Part shown: piece by piece, positions 12,035 to 22,513 of the stretch
Layout of the letters: each line of letters starts with the position of its first letter
Numbering within the stretch: position 1 is the first letter of the stretch
Assembly (NCBI GenBank): GCA_958496175.1
Contig: OY292275.1
Coordinates: forward strand, 56,745,701-56,809,700
Reading direction: 5' to 3'
DNA length: 64,000 bases
Source: Sisyra terminalis
Lineage: Eukaryota > Arthropoda > Insecta > Neuroptera > Sisyridae
The notes under the pieces: generated by a model
The model's input: the letters and a program-made list of their open reading frames with translations, nothing else
Told to the model about the DNA's origin: nothing
The model's database searches: none
Translations under genes and position numbers: made by a program

Positions 12035-14896
12035 ACAACCTCTGATTTACATAAACAATGAATAATCTATCTCTTATCTACATTTATAAAATTTTTAACT
12101 TGGTTTGTGTAGATTTCAAAAACTCAAAAAGTTTTGCATCCATTTAGCTCAAATTTTGTCACGATATATAATCTGCTTTAATGATTGTTTTTATCTTTTC
12201 TTGCGTCAGTAACATACCTGCGATCGCAAAAAAACGGCTTTTTCAACGGTCAATACAATAATCGTTAACTATCAATACTTTATTGTTATGATCGTGTAGT
12301 GATTTTTAGAGGTAGACCAAATTTTCTTAAAACGTAATTTATAATTGTATGTCTTGAAAGTAAGTTATAATTGGTACAGCGAGGGATGCTGTGGGTTGAT
12401 AAGGGAGGTGATTCTAATAATTCACGAGCTTTTTTTCCTAAGTTCAATTTATTTATTTACAAACATAGGCTGACAGGACAACTTCTGCCGGATTTTGCTA
12501 GTTTTATATTAAAAATAAAACTGGTATATTAATTGTTTTTTATTTACGTTAAAAACTTTTAAATAAATGTTTTTATCATATATGTTATAAGTGATTTACA
12601 TTTTTAAACAAAACGATTGCATTTTATAAAATATTTCAATCTCACCCTTATTCCAGCCAACGCATATATTCCGTAGGAGACAAAACGCCAGAAATATTGG
12701 TTGCATATTAAATAATACATTTGTAATTTTCATTTGGCTCCCTTGCAATTCTATATTAAAACTCAGCAGGAGTTCGTTTCCTTGTTGTTTCCCCGTTTTG
12801 TGCACAAACCACTTTAATTTCGCCGTGGAAATTTCACTTTCTTATAACGTACTGGAGCCGGCTAATACAGAAATCGCGAGAGCAAAGAATGGGAAAAACT
12901 TGGTCGAAAATTAATCACGAACATACAAAAAGTTTTCATATAACATGCATGTATCTGAATTGCCTACACATTAAGTTCGTAAAACAAGCAAGGTAGACGC
13001 GAAAACTTGATGTACATTTACTTCATAAATTTTGTACAAGTTTCCCTAAAACATTTCTCGATGTTACGGTTATTTATTTGAAATTTGATGGAAAATTAAA
13101 TTCGTTACAAATGTAGTTTTTTCTGCGATATAATTTCGAATATGTGGTATTCAAGTTTTAAAACAATTAAGCTTTACAGCTTCTTAAAGTTTATGTCATT
13201 TTACCTGATTGAATTAAATTCAATCTAGAAAATTGAATTTGAAATTAAAGGTAGATTAAAGAAAAAAAAAACTTTAAGAACCTACAGATTTATTGGATTT
13301 TTTTGGAAGATTTGCTATAGGAAAGATTATACTCAACTCATTTTACATGATTTTAAAATAAAATGGTTAACGAATACAATTTTCTACTTGAATTTCTCCC
13401 AAAATGAATACCAATTTGATTGTGAAGTAGAAATTTTCTCCAAATTTACCATATAGCCCGGTATCTATCATGTAAAAGAATTGAGTACTTATATATACTA
13501 TAATGACTCAAATATTTCACAGCAGTTGACAATTCTAAATATAAATTACTACCAAAATTGCATCTCTTAAAATTAGATTAATGGAAAATCTTTCCTGTAA
13601 AATATGAAACTCCAATTGTTAAAAAAGTATACCTACACATAATGATGAAACTTTTAATTTACGGAATATTGAATGCAGGAAAAACTTTTAATTCGAAATG
13701 TTTTACAAATGTTAACACTCTTAAAACTGTTTAGTCTACTTGAATTGATTTGACGCTTCTCGACTGTGACAGTTGGGATACGAGACGAATATCATATATA
13801 AATAAAGCATCCCTCAAATTAATTTTGTAGAGTCAAGCAAAATGATTTTTCAATATTGAAAAATACTTGATGAGTTTCACAATGACAAGAGTAAACAGCA
13901 TTTTAATTGGAACATCAAAACCATTTTAATATCTTCCATGTTAAAATAACGAAACCAATTACAATTTATTATTTCTAGTTGTTCAAGAGGCCAGATGACT
14001 ACACAGAATATAATCTCTTGCAAAGAGCTTAATGCAATTATATTTTATTGAGTTTTCAAAACTATTGCAATAAAATAATGAAAATGTTGTGTTCAACATC
14101 CTTTATTTATTTTTTAAAAAAAAAAAAACAATTTTTCTAAGAAAATAGTTTTCAGTAGAAATTAAAAATGATGATGTCAAATGCTCAAATGCTTTAAGTG
14201 GGAATCGTTAACGAGTGGAATATACTTGGGATATTTTTAAAACTATTAAAAATCTAATTTATATAAATGCTGAAATGTCTGGTAGGACAAAGTAATATAA
14301 ATTTATTTCTATTCTTGTTATGTTAACAGTGTTAACAGTAGACCATATGCACAATTTTTTCATCCATAAAAGACATTATTAAAGTGAGGAAAATCCAAAT
14401 TTTTAGTTCTAAAAAAATTATATTTTAAAAGAAAAAAAGTTTTATTATTACAGAGCAAATGAGAGTACGAAAACGATGGGTGCGATTATGGATCTATTGT
14501 GACGCCAAAGCCCATTTATTGTGATCATTTGGTAGTTGTCATAAAAACCATAATTATTTTGCCACGGAAATTATTTTCATACCTTAAAAATTGCTCTCCA
14601 TTTTTTATGGAATAGAGGCTAGTTGAACTAGTTCTTTTTTAGGCCCAATCCTTCCTGATTAAATTACGTACATACTCAGCAATACGAATTTCTATTTGAA
14701 TTACTATTTTGATGATCTCTGATCTAGATCTAAAGACTATAGGGATGGTAAGCTTTCGTTAACTTTCGACTATTTTAGAAAACAGAAAAGGAGATCTATT
14801 TCAAGACTACATCAACTTAATTAGCGTTCCTAAGCAAAAATATGTGGTAAGTGAAATTTAAGGAAATAGAAAAATTGAAGTCAATACATATAGTTA
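12035..14896. other. unannotated stretch with one GC-richer patch
   Basis: No gene recognised. Around 12640-12900 base composition is more balanced and non-repetitive (for example GGAGCCGGCTAATACAG near 12850), which could be regulatory or old exonic DNA. The remainder is AT-rich. Confidence 0.5.
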
Positions 14897-14900
14897 TAAA

Positions 14901-16266
14901 GGGTCAGTCCATTTCAGTCGGTCCAGCACTGGTCGCTTGATTATTTTTTGCTATCACTCCAACATGTTGGTAGTTCAAATTCATCATTATTTCAATTTTA
15001 TTGCTTTTAGTTTTCCAGTGGTGGCCATGTTAGTTATACTAGGCGCAGACATTTTCGCACTTTTAAGGGTTACCGAAAACTTGATTATCTCAGGCCCTAT
15101 TTATCCAATCAACATGAAACTAAAAGCAGTGTGTTCATGAAAATATATGCTATAAGGTTGTAATAAGACGTTTTCACCTAAATGTAATTCTAAGGGGTGA
15201 AATTTTAGCCTAAATTTTTAGCTTTCATTTGTAAAAACTCCAATTTTCACGGAAAGATTGTGAAGGAACGGAAAGAGCCTACACGTTAAAACTTTTTTTA
15301 CAAACAATTAAGTTCTAGTTGTATTCAAAAACAAAATTTGAAGTCTGAGACTTTAAGCCTTTTTAAAATGAAAAATAACAAAATTTGGAAATTTTCAAAA
15401 TTTGCAATTTTCTGAGCTCAATATCTCTGGTGGAGAACCAGATAAAAATCTGAAATGTCACCTCATTATAGTACTGTATGATAGTATTATGCACCTAAAA
15501 TTTGGAGTTTGAGATTTGGCTAGGAGCAGAGGTATTGGAAGCACAAAATGTCAAAATAATGCATACTTCAGTAGGTGACTATAATGTATTTAACCATCTG
15601 ATATGTGACATATACTTGGCAAAAAGGGCAGTTTACACCAAACAACATATACTCTGGGCTAACTGTTATTTATATCTTAAATTTAAAACATATACTTCTT
15701 TCTGAAAGCTTATAATGTATGTACGTACCCATAGTCATCAACTAATTTGGATTAGTTGATGACACCCAGATTAGTTTATAACTATGGGTACGTACATACA
15801 TTATAAGCTTTCAGAAAGAAGTATATGTTTTAAAATTAAGTTGTGAATAGCAGTTAGCCCAGAGTATATGTTGTTTTGTGTAAAATGCCCTTTTTGCCAA
15901 ATATATGTTGACTGTATATGACTTGTATATCACTAAAATTTCACCCCTTAGAACTACTTATAGGTGAAAACGTCTTGTTACAATTTTATAGCTTATATTT
16001 TCATGAACACACTACTTTTAGTTTCATTTTTATAGGACAAATAGGGCCTGAGATAATCAAGTTTCCGCAAACCCTTAAAAGTCCGAAAATGTCTGCGTCT
16101 AGTAAAACTAATATGGCCACCAACGGAAAACTGGAAAACAATAAAATTAAAATAATGATAAATTTGAACTTCCAACATGTTGAGGTGATATCACACACAA
16201 TTTTTTTTTCAAAATAGTCGAGCAACTATTTCATTTTTTTTAGGACCACTTTATTTGGACTGACCC
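14901..16266. mobile_element. 1.37-kb foldback transposon with long terminal inverted repeats
   Basis: The ends are GGGTCAGTCCA at 14901 and its inverse TGGACTGACCC ending at 16266, flanked on both sides by TAAA (14897-14900, 16267-16270), a likely 4-bp target duplication. The outer arms (14901-15215 and about 15935-16266) are inverted copies that share CAACATGTTGG, the GCAGACATTTTCG region, CTCAGGCCC and AAGGGGTGAAATTTTAG. Inside is a second inverted pair around a central palindrome. The left half carries about 360 bp (15217-15580) absent from the right half, so the element has an insertion on the left or a deletion on the right. No transposase is visible. A single arm of the same family is at 42836-43117. 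Confidence 0.85.
15682..15834. repeat. near-perfect central palindrome of the foldback element
   Basis: About 54 bp ending ...GTACGTACCCATAGT at 15735 is repeated without visible mismatch in inverted form from 15781 (ACTATGGGTACGTAC...). Between them lies a further perfect 13-bp hairpin, GTCATCAACTAAT / ATTAGTTGATGAC with a TTGG loop (15734-15763). The identity is much higher than that of the outer arms. Confidence 0.9.
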
Positions 16267-16270
16267 TAAA

Positions 16271-17441
16271 GTCTTTTTTTCATAAAATTATTATTTAAAA
16301 ATTCAGCAAAATGCCTCTTTTGTAATTAAAAACAAGCTCTTTGTTTCTAAGTAATTGATTTTCAGAAAATGAATTACCATCGTTAATTTCATAAAAGATT
16401 ATAATATGATAAAAATGTCACTGATATCAGATTATATGAAGCTGTTATCATTATCGCATTTTCTCTCCAACTCCATTGCGAATAATCGAATTGCAATTTC
16501 CATCCAAAGTATTTATAATTACATATTGAAATTTCGTTAAGTGGTTGGTAAAATGAAGTGTGAATATGCATAAATGGTAACGACACAACATAATATAATC
16601 AAACATTAGTTGTTGATACCTCTTGTGCGAAAGGTGAGGCGAAAGCATGACGAAGGTAAAGTTGAACACCGTTAAGGCTGACATTAACTAATCTAATATC
16701 TCCGTTCACTCGCTATAACATTACCGAGAGCGTTTGCCTACCCCTACAGTTAACATCCCCCTGATTGGCATCCTTGCCGCTTCCTTCAGCCTCCTTTTAC
16801 GTCATCCAAATGCTCCATCTTGTTTATTCATAAACAATGCGTGTAATACAGGTGTTAATACGTAAACACATTAATGGCGGTAATGTCGTTACGTTTACTT
16901 GTACTCTTTAATTAAGTTTAGTTTATTCAAGCATTAATCGCGGCGTTTCGGTAAACATGACTGTAATCGATTTAAAAGTGAATTTGGCTCAAACTTATCG
17001 CATGCCTACCGGTATTGGCTGTATGAATTTCATTCAAATTATCGGGTGAGTCGCGCTGTTTACGTGGGTAAATATTTTCGAATATTAATCCAATATTGGC
17101 ACACAAGAGTAAATAAGGGAAAACATTCCTGGAGTTCTCTTTGCATTCCGAATTTAAGACAACCGAACGCATGTCCTTTCAGTCATAGCTTGAAGATAAA
17201 GAACATTATTAAGATCAGGAAAAACCAACTTTTATTTATGAAAAACTTGTATTTTGGCAGAAAAAAAAGCTTTCATTTTAATGAACAAATGATGAGTTCG
17301 AAAACGACAAGTGTGCTTATGTGTTTTCTGTGACGTCACAGTACGCATCACTACTCGTATTGAAACCAAGATATAAACAAATCATTGACCGGTTACCATA
17401 GTAACAGTAATAAATAACACAATTTTTTGCCATTTCCTAAA
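16271..17441. promoter_or_regulatory. gene-free stretch with possible regulatory island (16600-17170)
   Basis: The island is less AT-rich, non-repetitive and has no long frame. It holds a near-palindrome TTGTTTATTCATAAACAA (near 16818), two GTAAACA forkhead-type sites (near 16863 and 16951), several ATTA/TAAT homeodomain-type cores and TACGTCA/TGACGTCA-like sites (near 16800 and 17330). This clustering is what a developmental enhancer would show, but motif counting alone is weak evidence. Confidence 0.3.
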
Positions 17442-17493
17442 AATAACTAATAATAATTAATAATTTTCTTGGGATCTTGGATTTAAATAATAA

Positions 17494-17551
17494 GACGTTA
17501 TTTTTCAAGCTATCTCAACGTTTCGTTGGTATTTATTTCCAACTTCTTCAG
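17494..17551 (-). ncRNA. hammerhead-like motif, left arm of foldback A
   Basis: Minus-strand order: CTGAAGA (17551-17545), A, stem GTTGG / CCAAC around an AATAAA loop, GAAA (17524-17521), CGT, then ACGTC at 17498-17494. The stem has one bulged A compared with the right-arm copy but still pairs. Confidence 0.5.
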
Positions 17552-17741
17552 GAAAATTTTTGATGTTAACATCCTCGTTGTAAATACTGGCTTTTTAACA
17601 AGATAACCGAGTGAGTACGCTAGTGGCAATTATACTTAAATATAATTAATTATTATAATTAAATTGCCACTTGCGTACTCACTCGGTTATCTTGTGAAAA
17701 AGCCAGTATTTACAACGAGGATGTTAACATCAAAAATTCTC

Positions 17742-17798
17742 CTGAAGAAGTTGGAAATAAATCCAACGAAACGTTGAGATAATTTGAAAAATTACGTC
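17742..17798 (+). ncRNA. hammerhead-like motif, right arm of foldback A
   Basis: CTGAAGA (17742-17748), A, a perfect 6-bp stem GTTGGA / TCCAAC (17750-17755, 17762-17767) with AATAAA loop, then GAAA (17768-17771). ACGT after GAA can pair with ACGT at 17794-17797, placing a C (17798) at the position of hammerhead cleavage. This follows the hammerhead core CUGANGA...GAAA, stem III, H17. Departures from the canonical core are one extra A before stem II and no obvious stem I. Activity is not shown by the sequence. Confidence 0.5.
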
Positions 17799-17881
17799 TG
17801 ATTATTTAAATCCAAGATTTCAAGTACATTATTAATTATTTACCACACCATAGATGAGAGCAACCAGGAATAACTAATAAT

Positions 17882-18530
17882 TTTTCTCCTTAGGAATAGA
17901 GGTTGTGTAGATTGTAAAAAGTTTAAATCATTAGCATACTTTATCTTAGTTACTTAAAAAAAATAAAAAAAATCCTTTATGATTTGTATTTGATTTTTGT
18001 ACAATATTTGGTCACTTTTCAGAACTTCACCAAATAGTCAATCATAGACCATTAAAAGTCAATATTGTTATGATGAATGATCTATGATTGAGTAGGTAAT
18101 TGACGAAACAAAAAGCTGTACAAAAATCATTAAGAAAAAACTTTGATTGTATTTTTAGTTTAAAAAAAAACCATGAAAATAACTAAATTAAGTAATAATG
18201 GATATTAACCGGGTGAACCATTAACATACTACTATTTAAACACTTTAAATAACCTTTCCCTCGGTGTTAAAGTAGGTACATTTGTCATAGGAAAACGTCC
18301 ATGGGATCTTGAAGTTTCCTATTGTGACATCATTTTAATGCCGGGTCAATGGGTTGTTTAAGGCATTTTGAATTGATCCAAATAATCAATAATTAACGAT
18401 TTATTTTTCCATACTTAAATGAATATTTTTTCGATTATATCTAGTAAAGTAGAAAATTAACAAGTAATTATGTTTTGATATAAGTTTAGAATATTTTAAA
18501 GGATTTAAAATTATTTTTTGATTATGTGCA
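17882..18530. other. unannotated AT-rich stretch
   Basis: No gene. An inverted pair is visible: GTCAATCATAGACC (18036) against ATGATCTATGATTGAG (18078), a short hairpin of unknown meaning. Confidence 0.5.
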
Positions 18531-18999
18531 TTAGGTCTATAGTTAAGTTAAAATATTTTAAAGTATAGTCATTACTATGTGAGACTTTAAAAAAAACTTT
18601 TAACCCCTTTTTTATCTCTAAGGGTTGGAAATAAAAAAGAATTAACAGTAGAGGAAAACGAAGATTTCATAGTTCTATTTGATTTGCAAAATTCATGATT
18701 GCTTTATTGGTTAGGCGAAAATATAAGTTTCTCATTTTCGATCGATAATTCCGGACTTTTATTGTTGAAATTTTAAAAACTAACGTTTGACGTTAGACAT
18801 CAAAATTAAAAGTACTTGTACTAAAACCAAACAAATCAATTACTCAAGAGTTAAAAAAATGGGATAATTAAATTTCAGCCAACGGAATCTTAAACAGATA
18901 AAAAGAAGAGACATGTTGAATTTTATATGCAATTCTGAGTATAAATCATATTTAGGACGTAATTGTCAAGTTAAAATATTCTTATGTATAGTCATTAAT

Positions 19000-20322
19000 A
19001 GACATCGAATTATATGCACTATCTAAATACCAAAATATGCATACAAAAATGCACTAAAAAAGAGCGAAATCAAAAACCAATCATAATTAGAATTTATAGA
19101 TGATTATTATTTTCACAATATATTTATCTAAATATGTATAATTCTTCTGTACTTATGTACAGTACTGAACTTCTCCTAAGCCGCCAAGCCTATTTTCCAG
19201 AAATTTTCTATGTATATTTGAGTGAGACCCACAATTGGAATATATAGATGATATCGATGATATAGATAAAGAAGGTAAAAAGCTAAAAATGAATTTTCGA
19301 CGTCAACTTGCGTTACCCGACAGAATTTGAAATTTGGTGGAATTTTCGGAGATCTCTACAGAAGTGCCGTTGATAAATGGATCAATTTTTTTAATTCCTT
19401 CAAAATTGCATTTAATTTGCCACGAACCTATTACAATAGTTAACTGGAAAGGGCGGTATTCTGTTTAATCATTTTTTTGAATATTTCCATAGACTTGTAC
19501 AGAGGAATGTTTCTAGTTTCCCAATAGCACCGAGTATAATACTGAAATGTATTCCATTAAGAGCAATTTTACTTGTTGATTGAAGATCCTCAAATACCCG
19601 CTGGCTTGAATTGACTGCGATGTTATATAATCTTTCAAATTTTCCAACTACTTCTTTTGTGGTTTCGAAAAATTCAGCATAAAACAATAAAGCTTTCTAG
19701 CTTCCAAGTACCCTACTGTGTTAAAATTGGTTCTGGGGGTAGTGTTACGTTTGGTAGTTGCTCTTTATATGCTTTTAGTCACCATAGTGCTTTTAAAATC
19801 ACTTTTTTTTGTAGAAGAAATCAATTTGTTGACTACCCCGAACTCGTTTCTGATCTTTTCTGCAACTTGATATAATCCGTGGGCTAGCCAGGTGATGTGA
19901 AGCAATATTGGATACTTTCAGAGCTTGATGTAAGGGGGACGTGTCGACGGCATAATATAACACGCCAAAGACGAATAACTTCCGAAATAAGCTTTTACAA
20001 TGAAAAAGTACCAAAATATGCAATAACGCTATAAAAATAGAGTTATATGCAGTTATATATACAAACATAAAAATGCATATAATCCGATGTCTAATAATGA
20101 AATATGTGGTAAAAAATTGCTACCTTCATGATTTTCAGCAGAATATATAATTGCTGCAGGTCTGCAATCTGTATAATATACCAGGTTTACAAAATTAGAT
20201 TTTAAAAAGCTTGATTGTGGTATTCTTCTGTCGTTAATTTGTAGAAATAGTAAGCTTAGTTTAAAAAATAAACTTATTCTATATAAAAGCGCCAGTCTGG
20301 AGTGGCATATGATCCGATGTCT
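19000..20322. mobile_element. 1.32-kb TIR element with 10-bp duplication (Mutator-like candidate)
   Basis: The element is flanked by exact 10-bp repeats AGTCATTAAT (18990-18999, 20323-20332). Its ends are AGACATCGAATTATATGC and the inverse of GCATATGATCCGATGTCT. A third copy of the end, GCATATAATCCGATGTCT, stops at 20092, so the right 230 bp is either an extra end or a nested piece. TATATGCA-type motifs recur near both ends. A 9-10-bp duplication points to Mutator-like elements, with other TIR families possible. No transposase motif was recognised. Confidence 0.7.
19469..19687 (-). pseudogene. unrecognised open frame inside the TIR element
   Basis: The 72-codon frame (FFETTKEVVGKFERLYNIAV... 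and LNGIHFSIILGAIGKLETF) is less biased than the surrounding AT-rich frames and looks protein-like. Two further minus-strand frames upstream (20068-19799 with FRKLFVFGVLYYAVDTSPL, 20328-20053) may be pieces of the same lost ORF. I cannot assign it to a transposase family. It may be a decayed gene carried by the element, or chance. Confidence 0.2.
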
Positions 20323-20705
20323 AGTCATTAATATATATAAGAGTTTAAAACAAACATTTAACTCCTTTTTTTCATCCCTAAGGATTAAAATTAAAAAGAA
20401 ATAACTGTAGAGAGTAACTAAAATTTTATAAATTTATTCGATTTACAAAATTCATGATTGCTTTATCGGTTGGCCGAAAATATAAGTTTCTCATTTTCGA
20501 TTGATAATTCTGGATTTTTTTTTTAAATTTTAATTTTAACGTTTGACGTTTGAAATCAAAATTAAAAGTATATTTAAACCAAGGAAATTAATTCACCAAG
20601 AGTTAACAAAAATGGGATAAGTAGAGTTTAGTCAATGGAATCTTAAACGGACAGAAGAAAGAGAGAGATTGAATTTTATATTCAATTTTAACTATAAATC
20701 AAATA

Positions 20706-21560
20706 TGAGGCATAAAATAAAAGCTCAAATAAAAATTTAATCGACAACAACGTTTGCTTAAAACAAAAATGATATTTATAAAATAAAGAGTTTATAATTT
20801 TTCTCAAAAATAAAAAAAATATAATGCAACATAGAAGAAATCAATAAAAACTAATTTAAAGAATGAAAATAATTTATGAGCTATTGAATATGTTCTGACC
20901 GAAAAACAATGGCTTGGAATATATTTATTTGAGAAAAATGGTGAGCGAAAACAAATTGGAAAGTTTCAATCAATATTGATGACTCGAAAATTTATGCAAC
21001 ATAAATAAGTTACAAAATCCTTGGAAAATTATTCGACATAAGCGAAGTTTGAACGTAAAGTATGGGATAATGTACGACGGTGTATGTGTGTAAGGTATTT
21101 TTGTTTGACAAGATATAATTTTAGGATACAATAGAGAGCAAGTTAGAAGTTAGAAAAATGAATTTATGGATGAAAATAAAGTAAATTTTTGAACGTACGA
21201 AAATAGTGAAATGCACACAAATTTGATCAAATAAAACTTTCGGAAAGTTAGAAAATTCGAATGGCATCCGTGAATTGAACATTCAGTCCATCAGTGTGAT
21301 GTTTCCGTAGAGTTCTTTTTCATCTAATAAAACTAGAGCAGCAAGAGCACATCGCCAACGGATTTTCTAAAAAAGTTTTTCTCTGTTCTTCTGTGATTGA
21401 GTTAAATGAGTACGAAATAAGTTTATCACGGCATTCCGCAGTACACGGGTCACTCACGGATTGCCAATAAAATTACCACGTCAGGGTTGGACTCGAAAAA
21501 TCATCGTTTGCAATGTATGCTATTTATTTTTCCCACTGAAATTCTTATGAAAATTAATGA
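20706..21560. other. unannotated stretch
   Basis: No gene recognised. The part at 21240-21500 is less AT-rich and non-repetitive, with no convincing frame. Confidence 0.5.
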
Positions 21561-21573
21561 GATTAAACATAAT

Positions 21574-21706
21574 ATTTAATAATGTTCTTGGGAACTTGGA
21601 CTCATTTGAAGTTGAGATGATTTGAAAATTTTACGTCTTATTATTTGAGTCCAAGTTCCCATGAACATTATTAATTATTTACCACACCATAGATGAGAGC
21701 AACCAG
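21574..21706. mobile_element. Penelope-like foldback element, copy B (133 bp)
   Basis: This short relative of copy A has the same left start (ATTTAATAATGTTCTTGGG) and right end (ACCACACCATAGATGAGAGC, AACCAGG). It is flanked by GATTAAACATAAT (21561-21573 and 21707-21719), the first G being shared with the element end. Only about 27 bp of the inverted left arm remain, and the CTGA...GAAA motif is deleted while GTTGAGATGATTTGAAAA and ACGTC are kept. Two copies with the same termini and different 12-13-bp duplications show that this is a transposing unit. Confidence 0.8.
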
Positions 21707-21936
21707 GATTAAACATAATGTTTGTTTATAAACAGTGGTCATATTTGTTATTTCTACTATTGTTGCTTCTAGATTTATTATATCACATTGTATTTTAACA
21801 ATGGTAATTTTTTTCGTTGCATTATTAAATTGTACTCTAGCAACGGTCGCTAAAGTTTGAACCTGACGAACCACTAAATTAAAATCCAGCGAATTACTAA
21901 AAAGGTTTTTAAGTCTTTAATATTGTATCATCTGTA

Positions 21937-22511
21937 TTAGGTCCTTCGAAAAGTAATTTCGTTTTGTTTTGTAAAGATGAAAGGCAATTTTTGTACAGTG
22001 AATAAATATTTTATTAAATTATATTTTGGCCATTGTGGTTCAATATCTTTTTCTGCCATATTTCTGACAGTAGTTTGATTTTTCATTCACATCTGTCCCT
22101 TTTTTTTTTGATCAAAAACTAATCCTGGAGGATTTTTGAGTTCCTTATTTGAAGTAAAGACTTAAAAAAATTCCAAATCGAAATTTTGCTAATCAGTTTT
22201 GGCACTAGTATGCTGTTAATACATCTTTTGCATTCACAACGGTTAATCTTTTTCTGGAATGAACAGCATTTTAATTTTTCTTTTAACGAAAAAGCAAAAT
22301 ATGAGGAAAATGCTCGTTTTTGCACTCCATATTTAAAAGGACATGAACCAAAAACTACTACATAGAATCAATTGAGCTTTTTCACTTACAAGCCTTATTA
22401 TAATAGCTTTGATAACATACAGTGATTATATGACTTAATTATTAGTTCGGTAAAAAAAACACAATTAAATCTTTTGTCGGAAAAAACGAAATTACTTTCC
22501 AAACAACCCAA
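21937..22511 (-). mobile_element. internally deleted mariner transposon
   Basis: The ends are TTAGGTCCTTCGAAAAGTAA (left) and the inverse of TTACTTTCCAAACAACCCAA (right), with the mariner core AAAGTAATTTCGTTTT inside each, and TA at both borders (21935-21936, 22512-22513). On the minus strand the transposase N-terminus is readable from ATG near 22328: MECKNEHFPHILLF, then frames matching the helix-turn-helix region (ILVPKLISKISIWNF, equivalent to CQNWFxKFRxGNF). It jumps to a C-terminal LSEIWQKKILNHNGQNII, equivalent to LPERWQKxxxxNGxYI. The catalytic DD34D core is missing, so the copy is non-autonomous. Confidence 0.88.
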
Positions 22512-22513
22512 TA

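Larger units (their letters stand above)
17455..17868. mobile_element. Penelope-like foldback element, copy A (414 bp, 13-bp duplication)
   Basis: The element lies between exact 13-bp direct repeats AATAACTAATAAT (17442-17454 and 17869-17881). Two long arms are inverted around about 17650: each reads, outward from the centre, CCTCGTTGTAAATACTGGC inverse, the CTGAAGAAGTTGG motif, ACGTC and ATCCAAGAT. The right arm runs about 30 bp further and ends ACCACACCATAGATGAGAGC then AACCAGG. Copy B at 21574 starts and ends at the same points. A 12-13-bp duplication, asymmetric inverted ends and hammerhead-like motifs fit a non-autonomous derivative of a Penelope-like retroelement better than a cut-and-paste transposon. 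No coding capacity. Confidence 0.8.
18531..20705. repeat. tandem repeat, two units of about 422 bp, the second split by an insertion
   Basis: Unit 1 is 18531-18951. Unit 2 starts at 18952 and continues after the inserted element from 20323 to about 20705. Shared landmarks include AAGTTAAAATATT, TATAGTCATTA, AAAATTCATGATTGCTTTAT, CGAAAATATAAGTTTCTCA, AACGTTTGACGTT and GGAATCTTAAAC. Units differ at roughly one base in eight, so the duplication is old. No coding function recognised. Confidence 0.85.

Noticed and set aside
15918..16225. Overlapping frames on both strands in the foldback arms, also at 14937-15140 and 42852-43076
   Set aside because: They look conserved only because the DNA is one repeat copied three times. 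Both strands are open, and the frames end at the repeat edge.
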